Assembly (NCBI RefSeq): GCF_000708205.1
Contig: NW_014575557.1
Location: 682,143-746,142 of the forward strand
Source: Mixia osmundae IAM 14324
Taxonomy: Eukaryota > Basidiomycota > Mixiomycetes > Mixiales > Mixiaceae
DNA: 64,000 nt
Direction: 5' to 3'
Part shown: positions 53,579 to 64,000 of the stretch, one piece after another
Numbering within the stretch: the first letter of the stretch is position 1
Layout: each line of letters opens with the position of its first letter
Notes under the pieces: model-generated
The model's database searches: none
Seen by the model: the letters and a program-made list of their open reading frames with translations, nothing else
What the model was told of the DNA's origin: nothing
Program-made: the position numbers and the translations under genes

Positions 53579-54525
53579 TCAGACAAACTCCAGGGGATCT
53601 CTGTCTTCTTGAGCGATGATGACGCGCCAGGCTTCTGATTCTGCTTGCGGGTCTGTGGACAGCTCTTCTTCTAGCTTCCGCTTCAGAGTGTGTAGATAGC
53701 CTCGTTCCTGCCCATGTCCAGAGGTGAGCAACGTCTGGCCAGATCGAACTCGACTTACTGTGTTAGAATGATTGCAAAGCACGACATGCGTACCACGAGC
53801 GGTAGCCGCAAGGATCTCGTGCTGTGCACCAATCAGCGAACAGACAAGACACAGCCTGTCACACGCACATGGGACATCTCGCCCGTCCAGAGCAAATCAG
53901 CATCCGCGTTGCCAATCACGCTGCCGCCACTTCCTGCACAGATGGCTATACTCCTCACGCGCTGCGATCTGGGCTGATCTGACCGAGCAAGCATGACAGT
54001 CTTGAGATTGAGATGCGATTTGATCCGCTTGACTGCCTCGTCGAGCTCGACGTCACTGCTCAGTTGAACCTGCTTGCCCAGCCCTGCCCCCTCGTGATGT
54101 GCGGGAGGATTTGCGACTGGCCTGCACACTTTGGCATCGCTGACGTTGTCGAACGCACTCGCGAGCCATGTGTTGATGCCTCCGACAGCTGCATCCAAGC
54201 ACGTATGCGGACTGTACAAGCTTATGCCGTCTCGCGCGAGTCCGAGGATGCTGGCTTGTAGAGCATTGTTGCCGATGCCAATCTGCTTGATACTGCTGAA
54301 CAGCGTAGGATGATAGGCTACAACGATGCCAGTGTCCTCAGGCAGGTTGCGGTAGACTGCAGTGGTTAGGTCGATAGTCAAGACGACTGTTCTGCCTGGC
54401 CGGCCTGTTCTCGGTCTTGCTGCTTGCAAAAGCCAGCCAACATTGTCCCAGGACTCTGCTAAGCTGAGTGGTGCTATCTTGTCGAACGAACGTGCTACCG
54501 CTCGTCCCAGAGGTGAAAGAGCCAT
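53579..54525 (-). CDS. NIF3: NIF3 / YbgI-type metal-binding protein
   Basis: This is a widely conserved di-metal fold protein (DUF34/NIF3). The older label GTP cyclohydrolase type 2 is not well supported, so no reaction is assigned. Exons 54525-53869, 53821-53759, 53707-53579 (282 aa). Signatures in order: LAESWDNVGWLLQ, VVLTIDLTTAVYRNL, IVVAYHPTLFSSIK (metal-binding His), SPHTCLDAAVGGINTWLA, ICAGSGGSVIGNADADLLWT, GEMSHHEILAATARGTHVVL and HSNTERGYL (final metal ligands). Both introns are GT-AG and rebuild GEMSHHE and HSNTERGYL. The start codon is 153 bp from the AIM6 3' end on the same strand. Confidence 0.92.
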
Positions 54526-54678
54526 GTCTTGGATGTTAGTGTGGCAAGGGCGCGCGGGGCAGACACACTCAAGTGCTCACATCCCCACAGCTGCACCACA
54601 TGTTGATGCGCCCTCTGCGACTGAACATACAGCGTGAATACAGCGACAACACGAGCACTTCAGTTGTCGAGCGGCTGT

Positions 54679-55778
54679 TCAAAAGCTAGCAGCCGCCACA
54701 AGATCGTCAGCGTTCAGTACGTCCACGCCTGCGTCGAGCAACATTCGCCAGACAGCATCGCGCGCATACTGCCCCAGCGTCAGCGAGGGCTCACAAGAAA
54801 AGGTTTCTGGCGCACGATAGGCCAACTGGGTGTGTTCCAGAAGCGCGAGAGGATGCCGCTCTTCTTTGAATCTTTGATCAAACTCTTGACGACTTGTATT
54901 GCGTTCTCACGGCCGTGAGGCTCACGACCGTTCCAATTGACATGTTCCTGATAGTCCGAGATCGAGGTGACACTGACAGTGCTGTCTATCGTGGCACTGT
55001 CTGCGATCATGCTCATTGGGACATCGAAGAAAATATCGCGCTGCGTCATCTCGAGAACGCCCTGCATTGGAGTTGCGCCCGTGCCTACGACCGTGATGGC
55101 TGACCGTGACCATGTCTCCGTCTGGGTGTCATACGTCGTCAGGTATCCTGCCTCTCGCAGAGATCTGAGTTCACTCTGCAGCGCCTGAAAGACTTGTCCG
55201 GCTGTCTGATTGGGCCCAACTTTAATATCGATGCAAAGATGTAGCGGCTGGTTCTCGTCGATAGCAAACACACCTTGGACACTGCTGCCTTGGGCTGCAC
55301 GCGCATTGATGTGGGCGACAAGCTTGTGCAAAGGATCGAGATAGAGATTCCTCAGGCTGCGCCCTGGCGTCAACATAGCCGCGTTGTGTCCGACGAGGAT
55401 TTGACCATCAACGAGCCAGACATCGGCCTCGACAAAGGTACAGCCTTGTCGCAGAGCGTCAAAGAGAGGATCAGCTCTCCATTCATCGTTGTGGCTCCAG
55501 ACATTGATGGGCGTGACATTGCCGAGATGTCTGGCATCATCGTCTCTTGTAGGCGAAAGGTAGCGTTCCAGACTAGTGCGAGCTCCCGGGGATGAAGCGC
55601 TGGACATGCCGGCCGTCCAGAGAAGATAGCTCCCGAGGACGGTGAGCAGGACTGCAGATGCCGCGGCAATGTAGGTGTACACTTGACGCTGCTTTCGCGG
55701 TCCTATCGGCGTCTGTGACTTGTCTACAGCGGCGTCTCCCGACTGCAGCGGGTAGTACTTAGGGATTCCGACGATCAT
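54679..55778 (-). CDS. AIM6: AIM6-type PLC-like phosphodiesterase domain protein
   Basis: This is the fungal family of yeast Aim6, related to glycerophosphodiester phosphodiesterases, with unknown substrate. Exons 55778-54816 and 54768-54679 (350 aa). An N-terminal membrane helix (TYIAAASAVLLTVLGSYLLW) precedes the TIM-barrel: VWSHNDEWRADPLFDALRQG, FVEADVWLVDGQILVGHN (family E, D and H positions), LHLCIDIKVG and ITVVGTGATP. The 47-nt intron 54815-54769 has a CTGAC branch site and joins SWPI to YARDAVWRMLLDAG, restoring the conserved tail GVDVLNADDL. A shorter 26-nt intron could also bridge the frames but is too small to be credible. Confidence 0.87.
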
Positions 55779-56014
55779 ATGTCGCTCATCGAGACCATGA
55801 TCAAGTATCGACGGGTGACTCGGCGCAGCTTGCGGGTGAAGTCACCGTTTATAACCTGTCCACGTGGGAAAGCGGATGTCGATCACATTGCTCGTCGATC
55901 ACATTGCTCGAGTCACCTCCAGTCCGATGTCCAAGGCAACAAGCGAGCCTCGCAGATCGTCACCCGAGGCGCTGGCCGCCCAACGTACCCGTCTACAAAA
56001 GGCGAGTCCGCAGG

Positions 56015-57680
56015 ATGACGGTCGCTCAGAAAATGTTCTTCGACTCTGCGCGGATCAAGCTGAGCCTTAGTCCGCCGCTCGTCTACTTGCTGCCCTCAGG
56101 TACGGCAGAATCCGCAAATACTGTCCGATACTAACTCTCGGACCTCAGATCCCGTTGTACAAATCGTCGAGCAACGACCGGTGGAAGAGACGCTGCTCCG
56201 CGGACAAGTCTCGGTCTATCTGCCCAAAGCGAGAGAGCTCACGCTGGACGTCACTTTCACTCACGACATAGAACTCTATCCACCAGGATGTAAGCATATG
56301 TCCTCGTCTGTTGCGCTCTCAACGTCTGATTTGCCGAGCAGGCGCGACCGAACGCGCCACAGTGTTCGAGGAGACCTTGCAAGTCGTCAAGAACCAATTC
56401 CATGTCAAGGGCGAGCACACGTATGACTTTGTCTTCATCTTGCCGCCTCACCTGCCATCATATGGCCGAGACGAGTACTGCCGCATCAAGTCAGACTGCA
56501 AAGCAGTTGCCCATCATCTGGGGACACTTGGAATGGATCTCGTCGCCCAGCAGCGGCCCATACTGGTCGTCAATCCTTCCGGTCTAGGAGAACCACCGCC
56601 AGGCTTGAAGATCTCTGTCGATGACTTCTTGGACGAACTTGGCCCTTACTCGATCTACCTGAATACAGACCATTTCATTGTCTCTGGCCTCTTGCTGTTT
56701 TATCTCGACATGCCAGATCCACCGGCAGACGTACCCCTCAAATCTATTGGCCTTTACATCGATCAGTATACCACTCTGACTTCACTCAAGCATTTCACGC
56801 TGGCTCCTGTCGAGGGCGTACACCCTGTCATCAATTGTCCAGTTCAGCGTCGCCAGCTCCTTCTACTCGACGGTTCCGAGCACAAACGGAATTGCGATGA
56901 TGCCGAATCAGTTCCCATTCCTCTCACTGCTACCAGACAATCTCCTGCAAACAAGACAACGGCCAATTGCCCCGCAGGCGATCAATTTGTCTGTCATCTA
57001 ATGCAAGCTGTCAATCGGCATGGCATTCCTGCAGTGCGCAAATCAATGGCACGAGACCCGGACCATGTTCCCATCTTTGATAGAGATCTAGACGAGCTCA
57101 CCGATGCGATGAAACGACGCCTTGCAAGTCACGGTGGTCTCACATTCTTGCGGCAAGGCAGGCCCTTCAGCGCTAGACACCTGGTCAGGCTCCCTTCGGA
57201 GTATGCTCTCCGGCCAACCACACACGCGGGTACGAAGACGCCCATTCACGTTCGTCACGAAATTGCAGTCGAGATTAGAGTGAGCTCGCCCGGCTATCAG
57301 TGCAAGCACGGCTGACTATACAGTCTTGTGCAGTATGTCAACGCTCAAGGCAAACCAAGAGTGTTGAAGATCAACAAAGAAATATCGCTCGCATCGTGCG
57401 CGTGCATGGTCGAATCCCTTGTGTTGCCCATGTATTCGCCGAACGATCCAGGCGAAGCGGCGAAAATCGACTATACAGACTGCATGCACAATTGTGGTAT
57501 GTCGGATCGAATCTACCCTCAGAGGGAGCTGACTTTGTGACCGTGCTTGTAGCATGCGGCAGATCGTTTGTCAAGATGGTAGACGACAAGGCCGACTGGG
57601 TCTACCAAGAAATGTCTAGCTGTGACACCTCTGATGGAAATGATGACACTCCCGATCCGGATGCGGTCAAGCTCGCATAA
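56015..57680 (+). CDS. Arrestin-domain protein (alpha-arrestin-like)
   Basis: Alpha-arrestins link plasma-membrane cargo to ubiquitin ligases. Exons: 56015-56099, 56149-56289, 56342-57279, 57334-57496, 57553-57680 (484 aa). The arrestin-N sandwich shows ARIKLSLSPPLVYLLPSD, LLRGQVSVYLPKARELTLDV, and HTYDFVFILPPHLPSY; the C sandwich shows LPMYSPNDPGEA and SFVKMVDDKADWVYQE. Intron 3 (57280-57333) uses the second of two AG acceptors, giving HEIAVEIRYVNAQGKPR. I see no PPxY motif, so binding to an Rsp5-type ligase is not shown. A frame upstream (MSKATSEPRRSS) is in a different phase and is not used. It is convergent with the RhoGAP gene (68 bp). Confidence 0.85.
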
Positions 57681-57748
57681 TTGCGAGATGTTGTGTATCT
57701 GTTGTTGCATCATGTTACTACCACTACAATACAGAAGCGTGCGTATGC

Positions 57749-60700
57749 TCATGAAAAGAGCTTGGGAGCATGCTCAACCAAGGTCTCGACCACTTTACAC
57801 TTTTGACCCATCTCTGAAAAGTCCTTGTTCGGATCCTCCGAGCGAAGCAGCGTTGGTGCGAACACGACGCCCAGATTCTGTGGCGTCATCTTGTTCTGCT
57901 GCGCTTGTTGATACACTCTATCTCAGCAACATGATCAGCACGTACATTAGTAAGTGAAGCACGCAACGAACCGATGTAAATGCATGACGAGCATCTGCGC
58001 TGTGTCAAAGTGAGGCTCCGGTAGAGCGCGCAGTAACCTGCCGAGTGCCTCTAATTTGGCATCGAGCGGCCGGATATCAGTCGTCGCGAGGATCTCCTCG
58101 TTGAGCTCGAACGTGAACAGCGGGTTCGGCAACGCGCGGAAGTAGTTCTTGAGGACAGAAGTGGTGGCCGAGACGTCATGGAAGATATCTTGATTCGCCA
58201 AGTCTGGATCTTCGCCTCGCTCAAATGCAGCGGTGATCTGCTTGACGAGTCCGCTACCGCCTGTCTTGCGATAGATACCCTCCACGTCCATGCCGATCGC
58301 CTCGACCGCTTCGATACACCTACTAACGACTTTGGGCACAGTGCTACCATCCTTCCTTGCCTGGACGACTAAATCGCCGCCGAACAGTACAGGCGCTGGG
58401 CTTGCCTCGCCCGGCTCCTCGCTCACGGAATTGCACAGAATGTTGTAATGGGGCGCGCATTTTGAATGGCAATAGACTCCGCAAGCTGAGCATCGCAGCT
58501 CCTGGAGGCCCCACATCTTATCCGAACAGTGTTCGCACTTGACAGGTCGGAGAATGCTGGTAGGCTGCAAGGTATGTTGTCGGCCAACCTCAATAGAATT
58601 GAAGCGCATGCCTGCCGGCAGAGACCTTGAGTCTGCGCCTGCTTTGTGTTTGCCCCACTTAAATTTGCGAGCGGTTGCTGTGACAGGTTCGATCGTCTGC
58701 ACAGAGCTCACGACCATTGTACCATCTCGAGACATTTCGGTAGAGGCAGAAGATACACTGCTGATCGAAGGTACCAGGATGTGTCGATTCTTGGGCGTGA
58801 TCGTTCCATTTTGCTGCTGAGCAGTGCTGGCCTGATCCTGAAGGCGCCGTAGTGTGGTCTGAGCCTGATCGAGATGTCGCTGAGCAGAAGTGTTCGCCTC
58901 GAGCAAGGTCATGTTCCTAGCTCGCAGATCGTTGTTCTGCTCCGCGAGTGCGGTTTTTGTCTGGCCGAGTTCAGCGATCTCGCGCTGCAGTATGTCACGC
59001 TGTAGTCGGAGTTCGGCCACCTCTGTGCGATGTTGATTCTTAACTTCATCCAGACGCTCGTTCAGGGATGATGCGAGACGATCCTTGGCCTGTGGTAGTT
59101 GCAGCCTGTCACACGGCCTAAGCGTCACTGCGGAAAGTCCCTAGACCACTTACCTGTCATTGTCGCTCTGTAGTTCCTCGATCTCGGCAACGGCAATCTC
59201 TCGCTCCGCCTGCAGGCTTGACAGCTTACGCTCGACAGATTCAACATCGACACGGAGCTCGCGCGATTGACGCTGAAGTGCTTCTCGCTCTTTCTGTTCC
59301 TCGTCTATCTTGAACAGTCGGGCTGCCTGACTCTTCATCTCCTCTTTCAGGAGCGACATCTGAGCTTGCGCTTCCCTGCGCGCTGAAACTTCCTTGTTGT
59401 ACTCTTCTTGGGCCAGATTGAAGCCTTCGAAGGCTGTTCGGCTGGCTCGACGGATTGCACCGTAATTCGCCTTGAGCTCCTTCATTTTCTCTTTGGTCGC
59501 CTCAAGCTCGGTCAAGAGCATCTCTACGAGCGTCACATCGACCGACATCTCCGCGGAACCTGTACGCATGCTACCGCGCGATCTTCTGATTGACTCGCGT
59601 ACTCGTCTCGTCAGGGTATCTGAGCCAAGCTTGCCGCCGTCTGCACTGTCCTCGCCGCTAGCAGCGCCAAACAGGCCATCAGCGCCGGGGTCTGGACTGA
59701 GATGCTCTACGTGGTCAGGGGCTCGCTCGTGACCAGCCGATGATGCTTGAGTAGGGGAGGTGGGACTATCTGGAATGGGATGTGGCAACGCAAAACCGTT
59801 CGGCACGCCGCTTTGACTTGGTATGCGTTGCTTTGCGGGAGAATTGGGTGAATGGACAGCGTCTAAGAAGACAAGCATGTCCGGATCGTAGAACGACATT
59901 GACTCTGGCAGTACATTGGTTCGGCTCGAGCGCTTCGGCCTTGGCGGCGGAGTCAGAGCAGGCGAGCTAGCTGCGTCGGCCGACTTGCTGTCAGAGTTGT
60001 TGCCATCTTGCGAGGATTGTGAAGCTGTCTGGGCTGTCGTGGGTGGCTGAAAATGCCCGTAGAAGCCGGAACGACGACTTGCTTTGTTGCTCGATCCCTG
60101 GGCTTGCAATAGCGTAGGGGACTGCAGACCATTCTCGAGTGCGTTGCGCGTCTCTTCCTGATCCACACGACGATCGAACAGATTGCCGTAGCCGCTCAGC
60201 TGAGTCGGGTCAAACTTGTCTTGTTCTTCGTCAATACTCGAGTAACGGACGTGAACTTCGGGACTGGGCATCGACGCATTGCGAGCTGGTGGGCTCTTCT
60301 GATGCGCCTCGACGATTGCGCTCTGGACGGGGCTCGCTGACGTGAAATAGGCTGAGCGCTCGATAGGCTGCGGCGAGGCCGATGTTGCATACTTATGGCT
60401 AGACGTACTGATGTCCCTCGCTTGCCATGCATGATTGCTACCCGTTGAGTGTGGGACAAATCTGCCTGTCTGGTCTAAGGCTCGATGCGATGATGCACTG
60501 CCGGGCGAAGACGCTTCGTCGCCGCTCGAACCGGGCACAGGACGCAGACTTGACTGCGGTGCGCCGTTCGTCTTCGAGCTGAAAGATGACTTCGTCTTGA
60601 CCTTTGGCGAAGGCGCTTCGGACGTCAAAGCTGCCAAGTTCGGCTGGCTGCTACTACCGGAGGAATGATCTGAATATGTTCTGCTGTACTTTGGCTGAGA

Positions 60701-61612
60701 AGTGGACTCGCGTGACGGTCCGAGACTTTGAGATTGCCTGCGCAGATTACGCTGGCGCTTTTGTTCGGCATGCTTGCGACTGCGAGAGACGCGTTCGTTG
60801 TGACAGGACATGCAGTAGATGCCTTGCGATGTCTTTGCAAAGACGAGTTCCTCGATCTTGTTTGAGCACGATCGGCATTTGAAGCATTCTGCGTGATATG
60901 AATCATCACCTATGATATCGAGTTCATTGTGAGCACTCGTCCTTTGAAACTCTTTGCCAGACGGACCTGTGACGATAGCTTCGTTCGAGATGCCTTGGCC
61001 GCAGAAGGAACAGATGTATGAGCAATTCTCGCATCTACGAGGGTTCAGTACAGCACAAAGGCGTCGCAAGAGTAGTACATACACTGGCGAGCCGTTTGAG
61101 AGCAGCAAAAGATTGGTATCGTGTTCGACCAGGTTGCCGCATTTTGCGCATCGACTGCTATCTTTTCAGCAACGGCGCGTCATGAGCATACGCAAGACTT
61201 ACAAGCTACTCGTCGCAAGCGGCACAGATAGCCTATACAGTGAGACAGATCCGCGGAGAGCTTAAGGAATGACGAACCAGTCAAGATGCCACAGGCCATC
61301 TCCGAAACTGACGACGATGTTTTCTGAATTCTCCTCAAGCGCGAGTTGACAGCCACCGCATTTGGGCGCGACCGCGCCTGTCATCCCATTCGAAAAGGAT
61401 GTCGGACTGAGCTCTTCTGGATGCACTATATGAGAGTGCTCGAGCGAGGTTATAGCGTTGGCAAGGTGAGTCGACTTTGATGTCGGTTCGGAGGGAGCCT
61501 GGCTGTCTGACGAGCCGCGCCTTGGCCCCGCATTGCTCGTATCTAAGCCAGTCTGTGCAAAGGCCATCATAGACTGTCGTCTGGTGGGTCGTGAGCTGAT
61601 CGCCGTCGACAT
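57749..61612 (-). CDS. LIM-C1-RhoGAP protein (Rga-type)
   Basis: It should switch off a Rho/Cdc42 GTPase in polarity or wall control. Exons: 61612-61278, 61157-61083, 61034-60967, 60909-59154, 59105-57972, 57917-57749 (1178 aa). LIM 1 (CGGCQ..WHLDCSRCAKCG) and LIM 2 (CSFCGQ..YHAECFKCRSC..CMSC) come first. Then come a Ser/Pro linker, a long coiled coil, a C1 zinc finger (CEHCSDKMWGLQELRCSACG), and the RhoGAP domain with arginine finger IGMDVEGIYRKTGGSGLV and NKMTPQNLGVVFAPTLLRS. The 120-nt intron 61277-61158 (donor GTTCGT) is needed to restore HxxC of LIM 1. The last intron (57971-57918) has the same weak donor and completes the GAP domain. Intron 60966-60910 (57 nt) is in frame and stop-free. 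Confidence 0.9.
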
Positions 61613-62030
61613 CCTCGCGGCCTTATCGTGCACTGATCGTCTGCGGCGCGTTTGATGCTTGGCGTTGAGCGATATGTGACGTTGCTCACTCGGATAGAAG
61701 TCTCAAGCGGATGTCTGACGTGTCGTTGAGACAACCTATGGCATTCGGTACGTATTCGAGACTGGACACGAAGCTCCTTTTGCGCTGAGCATGTCGGAAC
61801 TGCGCTCAGCCCTGCTCACGCTTTCTTGCGCGTTTGCCCCTTCCTGCGTCTCTGCTTCGGTCTACGCCGACGAGGTGCAGCGTATGTCGAGCGTCTCCAC
61901 GGGCAGTGAGCTGCTTGCACGCCTTTGTGATCTACAATGGATCTGCGAGCGAGAACTCTCTCGCAGAGCGGCTTCGCGTCTGTTCGTAAGTTGACGCGCT
62001 TGTCCGTGGAAAGATCGGCAGAGCGAGGAG
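61613..62030. other. Divergent promoter, RhoGAP / FUN14
   Basis: This 418-bp stretch lies between two start codons. An open frame at 61791-61994 (MSELRSALL) has no similarity and is not followed by a splice into FUN14. No motif was identified. Confidence 0.5.
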
Positions 62031-62782
62031 ATGTTGATCGCCCAATGTGGTGTAAAGCGGACGCTTCCCCCCAGCACTTTGTCTACCCTCCTGCACAGAT
62101 CTGCCCGAGCGAGTGCGAGCCGATCTCGCTTTTTGCAAGAGCAGCCTCGGTGGATACCCCGCTCCACTTGGACCTCCTCGCCCTCTTACTCGACGCTATC
62201 GTCAGGTCTGGTCGCTAGCTCATGGAGGGCTGCACCCTCGCTTGCGTACTCACGCGTCGGACTCGGTCTGTCTGCCGTGCTGCTAGGCGGTCTGCTCATT
62301 CACACCTCGCCATCGAGGATAAAATGTGATAGCTTGTCTGCGCCCTATGTCTCATCTCGCTCCGGCTTGGATGAGCCAGAGCGAGTACAGCTCTCTTCGC
62401 TGGGCTTCGGGACTGTCTGCGGCATATGTGCTGGCGTCTTCATCAAGAAGGGTCTCAAGACCATCGCATTCTTTCTAGGCGGACTCTTCGTCCTGGCTCA
62501 AGTGAGCACATAATCAAACTCAACCCGACATGATGCTCATGAGATGTAACGCAGTACCTGGGTTCGCAGTCGCTCCTCAAAATGGACTGGGCCAGAATGT
62601 CGACGCGCTATAATTCCGTCATCGACCGCGCCGCCGGTGGTCCGAACCCAGTGCAGGCACGAGGCTGGGCGGGCTCACGGCTAGGACGCATCGCCAATCG
62701 GTTCGCCGACTTTCTCACTGCCGATTTCGGCCCAAGGGCGACCTTCCTTGCGGGACTTGCACTAGGTCTACGCATAGGCTGA
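62031..62782 (+). CDS. FUN14-domain mitochondrial protein
   Basis: FUN14 proteins (FUNDC1/2 in animals) are outer-membrane proteins; FUNDC1 is a mitophagy receptor, but the fungal role is unclear. Exons 62031-62501 and 62555-62782 (232 aa). The N terminus is rich in R, S and A with no acids (LLHRSARASASRSRFL), like a mitochondrial presequence. Helices follow: VGLGLSAVLLGGLLI, then the conserved FUN14 core LGFGTVCGICAGVFIKKGLK, TIAFFLGGLFVLAQYLGSQS, and a C-terminal GPRATFLAGLALGLRIG. I see no LC3-interacting WxxL/YxxL motif in the N region. It is convergent with the phosphotransferase (55 bp). Confidence 0.87.
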
Positions 62783-62837
62783 TGCATGCTACACGTTGTA
62801 CAAACATACAAGCAAATATGTCTAGTGTGTGGGGCTA

Positions 62838-64000
62838 CTAGGTCGCATGGACGTGAATGGTACGATCCATCGTTGCGACTCTTCTATGCTGCGCAGGAGG
62901 TTTGCCGGGATAGGGTATCGAGAGGCAACTGATCTCTAAGAAGCTGCAGAAGCGGTCCACGATTTCTAGCGAGGATCGTGTGTACGTCAATGCTGATACT
63001 GCGAGGCCAATGTGAAGGAAGCTCTGCTCAAGAATAGGCGTGAATAATTCCGGGCTGTGAATGAGCTTATATGAGTCGCGAGACGCCACGTTAGATACGA
63101 CTCACAGGCCCAATATGGGGAGGTTGACGAGTATGCAGCCTGCAACGAGTGGCCAGACCGCAGGCGTAATCATTGGAAATTCGCCCTTGGTGAGATGCGC
63201 AAGGATGATCTTTGTTGAGATTTGCCCGAAGATTGGACCTGATCGTCGCTGTCAGCGGCATACGCCATCCCAAGCAGAGCGACTGACAAAGTAGTAGAGC
63301 AAATTCCACCATATATTCGTCGACGAGCAGACTCGAGTAAGGCGAGATAATCCAGAGCAAGCTCGACGTGGTAAAGACCAGCATCGGCATGATTTGGTAC
63401 ACTGCGTCGAAGTAGGGCAGATTGTGCTTATTTCTGACTTGGTAGACGTTGTACAGACTGTGCGACAGGGCCTATTAGCCCTATAGCCGATGAAATTCCG
63501 GATGTTTACCATGCTGGAGCGTGTCCGACGAAGAGCGCTAACAAGACGAGGATCATGAACACTTCTTCGAGCCGCGTGTCAGCCCCGACCATTGACGAGA
63601 GGAAGCCCGGTAGCGCCTCGTCAGCAGTCGTCTGCCAGAACCAAGGGCCTGCGCGAGCGAACTTGCAAATCAGCATATATGCCATGGTTGTCACATGTCA
63701 AGCCTGCCTTGGAAAGCCGAGATCAGCATGACTCCCATGGCGAGGAGCAATCCCTCTGTAGGTCCATTGATGACGCCGAGATACAGTGTCTGCTGTTCGG
63801 TCAGACGTGTGTGTGGGGTCCGACGATGCACTTACGCCAGTATGATATTCTTCCCAAGCGCTCTGCAAGTCTGGTAAGCGGGCCCTCTGGCTGAGGGGGT
63901 GACGCACGAGATACATTGGCCAGCATGCTAGCACGACCATGCCTGCCGCGAGAGGCGTATGGCCCATACCGACCGCGGCAGCCTGCACGAGGCCGCCTAA
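62838..64000 (-). CDS. CPT1: Choline/ethanolamine phosphotransferase (5' partial)
   Basis: The enzyme joins CDP-choline or CDP-ethanolamine to diacylglycerol (last Kennedy pathway step). Visible exons: 64000-63908, 63862-63836, 63789-63708, 63648-63510, 63457-63288, 63238-63106, 63054-62838; the frame is open to the window edge. Conserved sequence: WEEYHTGTLYLGVINGPTEG, SAFQGPWFWQTT, then several membrane helices (EEVFMILVLLALFVG, PMLVFTTSSLLWIISP, WPLVAGCILVNLPILGL). The CDP-alcohol catalytic DGxxAR motif lies upstream, outside the window. The intron 63707-63649 needs a GC donor (GCAGGC) to give FQGPWFW. CPT1 and EPT1 cannot be told apart from this part. Its product pathway complements the two PSDs here. 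Confidence 0.88.

Noticed and set aside
61791-61994. Possible short plus-strand gene before FUN14
   Set aside because: No similarity, no splice into FUN14, and no presequence logic; it is likely promoter DNA.
1-64000. Transposons, retroelements, virus-like copies, CRISPR arrays, rRNA genes
   Set aside because: I saw no transposase, reverse transcriptase, integrase, capsid, terminal repeats, spaced direct repeats or rRNA sequence by eye. Short or decayed copies could be missed without a search.

Overview
The window is nuclear DNA of a fungus, most likely a basidiomycete with a compact genome. I infer this from dense genes, about 117 hand-placed introns (mostly 45-65 nt, many with a CTGAC/CTAAC-like branch site), moderately high GC, and basidiomycete-style versions of RPL3, PRMT5, a G-protein gamma subunit, a BAR-SH3 protein and a LIM RhoGAP. 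A small-genome Pucciniomycotina such as Mixia would fit, but nothing here proves the species. I see no transposon, viral relic, CRISPR array, rRNA or convincing tRNA.

Layout. 1-13.0 kb: EMC1 (5' cut by the window edge), OST48/WBP1, RPL3, 6-phosphogluconolactonase, G gamma, a GET2-like protein, CMC2, a GPALPP protein, a cyclic phosphodiesterase and MAF1. 13.7-25.7 kb: phosphofructokinase, two tandem phosphatidylserine decarboxylases, the ER Hsp70 LHS1, and PRMT5. 26-31.9 kb: a TBC Rab-GAP, a LYR protein, an SDR reductase and two small membrane proteins. 32-33.6 kb: a tail-to-tail pair of related secreted proteins. 34-43.1 kb: SMN, a DXD glycosyltransferase, a GST, an exo-beta-1,3-glucanase and Cu/Zn SOD. 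43.3-51.1 kb: a BET bromodomain protein, prohibitin 1, ALG1 and an RVS167-like BAR-SH3 protein. 51.1-53.6 kb: a gene-poor stretch with one candidate secreted protein. 53.6-64 kb: NIF3, AIM6, an arrestin, a LIM-C1-RhoGAP, a FUN14 protein and a choline/ethanolamine phosphotransferase (5' cut by the window edge).

Most genes are housekeeping. The ER and secretory theme is strong (EMC1, OST48, GET2, LHS1, ALG1, the DXD glycosyltransferase), and phospholipid synthesis recurs (two PSDs, CPT/EPT), but the genes are not arranged as an operon or obvious cluster. Strands alternate, giving many short shared promoters (119-300 bp) and convergent stop codons 32-91 bp apart.

Most unusual signals: GC-AG introns are far more common than expected (11 of about 117, three of them in SOD1). 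SOD1 needs a 4-nt microexon to rebuild a metal-ligand histidine. The PSD paralogues differ in GT versus GC at the same intron. The inverted secreted pair and the 51.7-kb secreted protein are candidate lineage-specific effectors. I did not find a clearly new multi-gene system. All exon borders were placed by eye from frame, splice consensus and family alignment.
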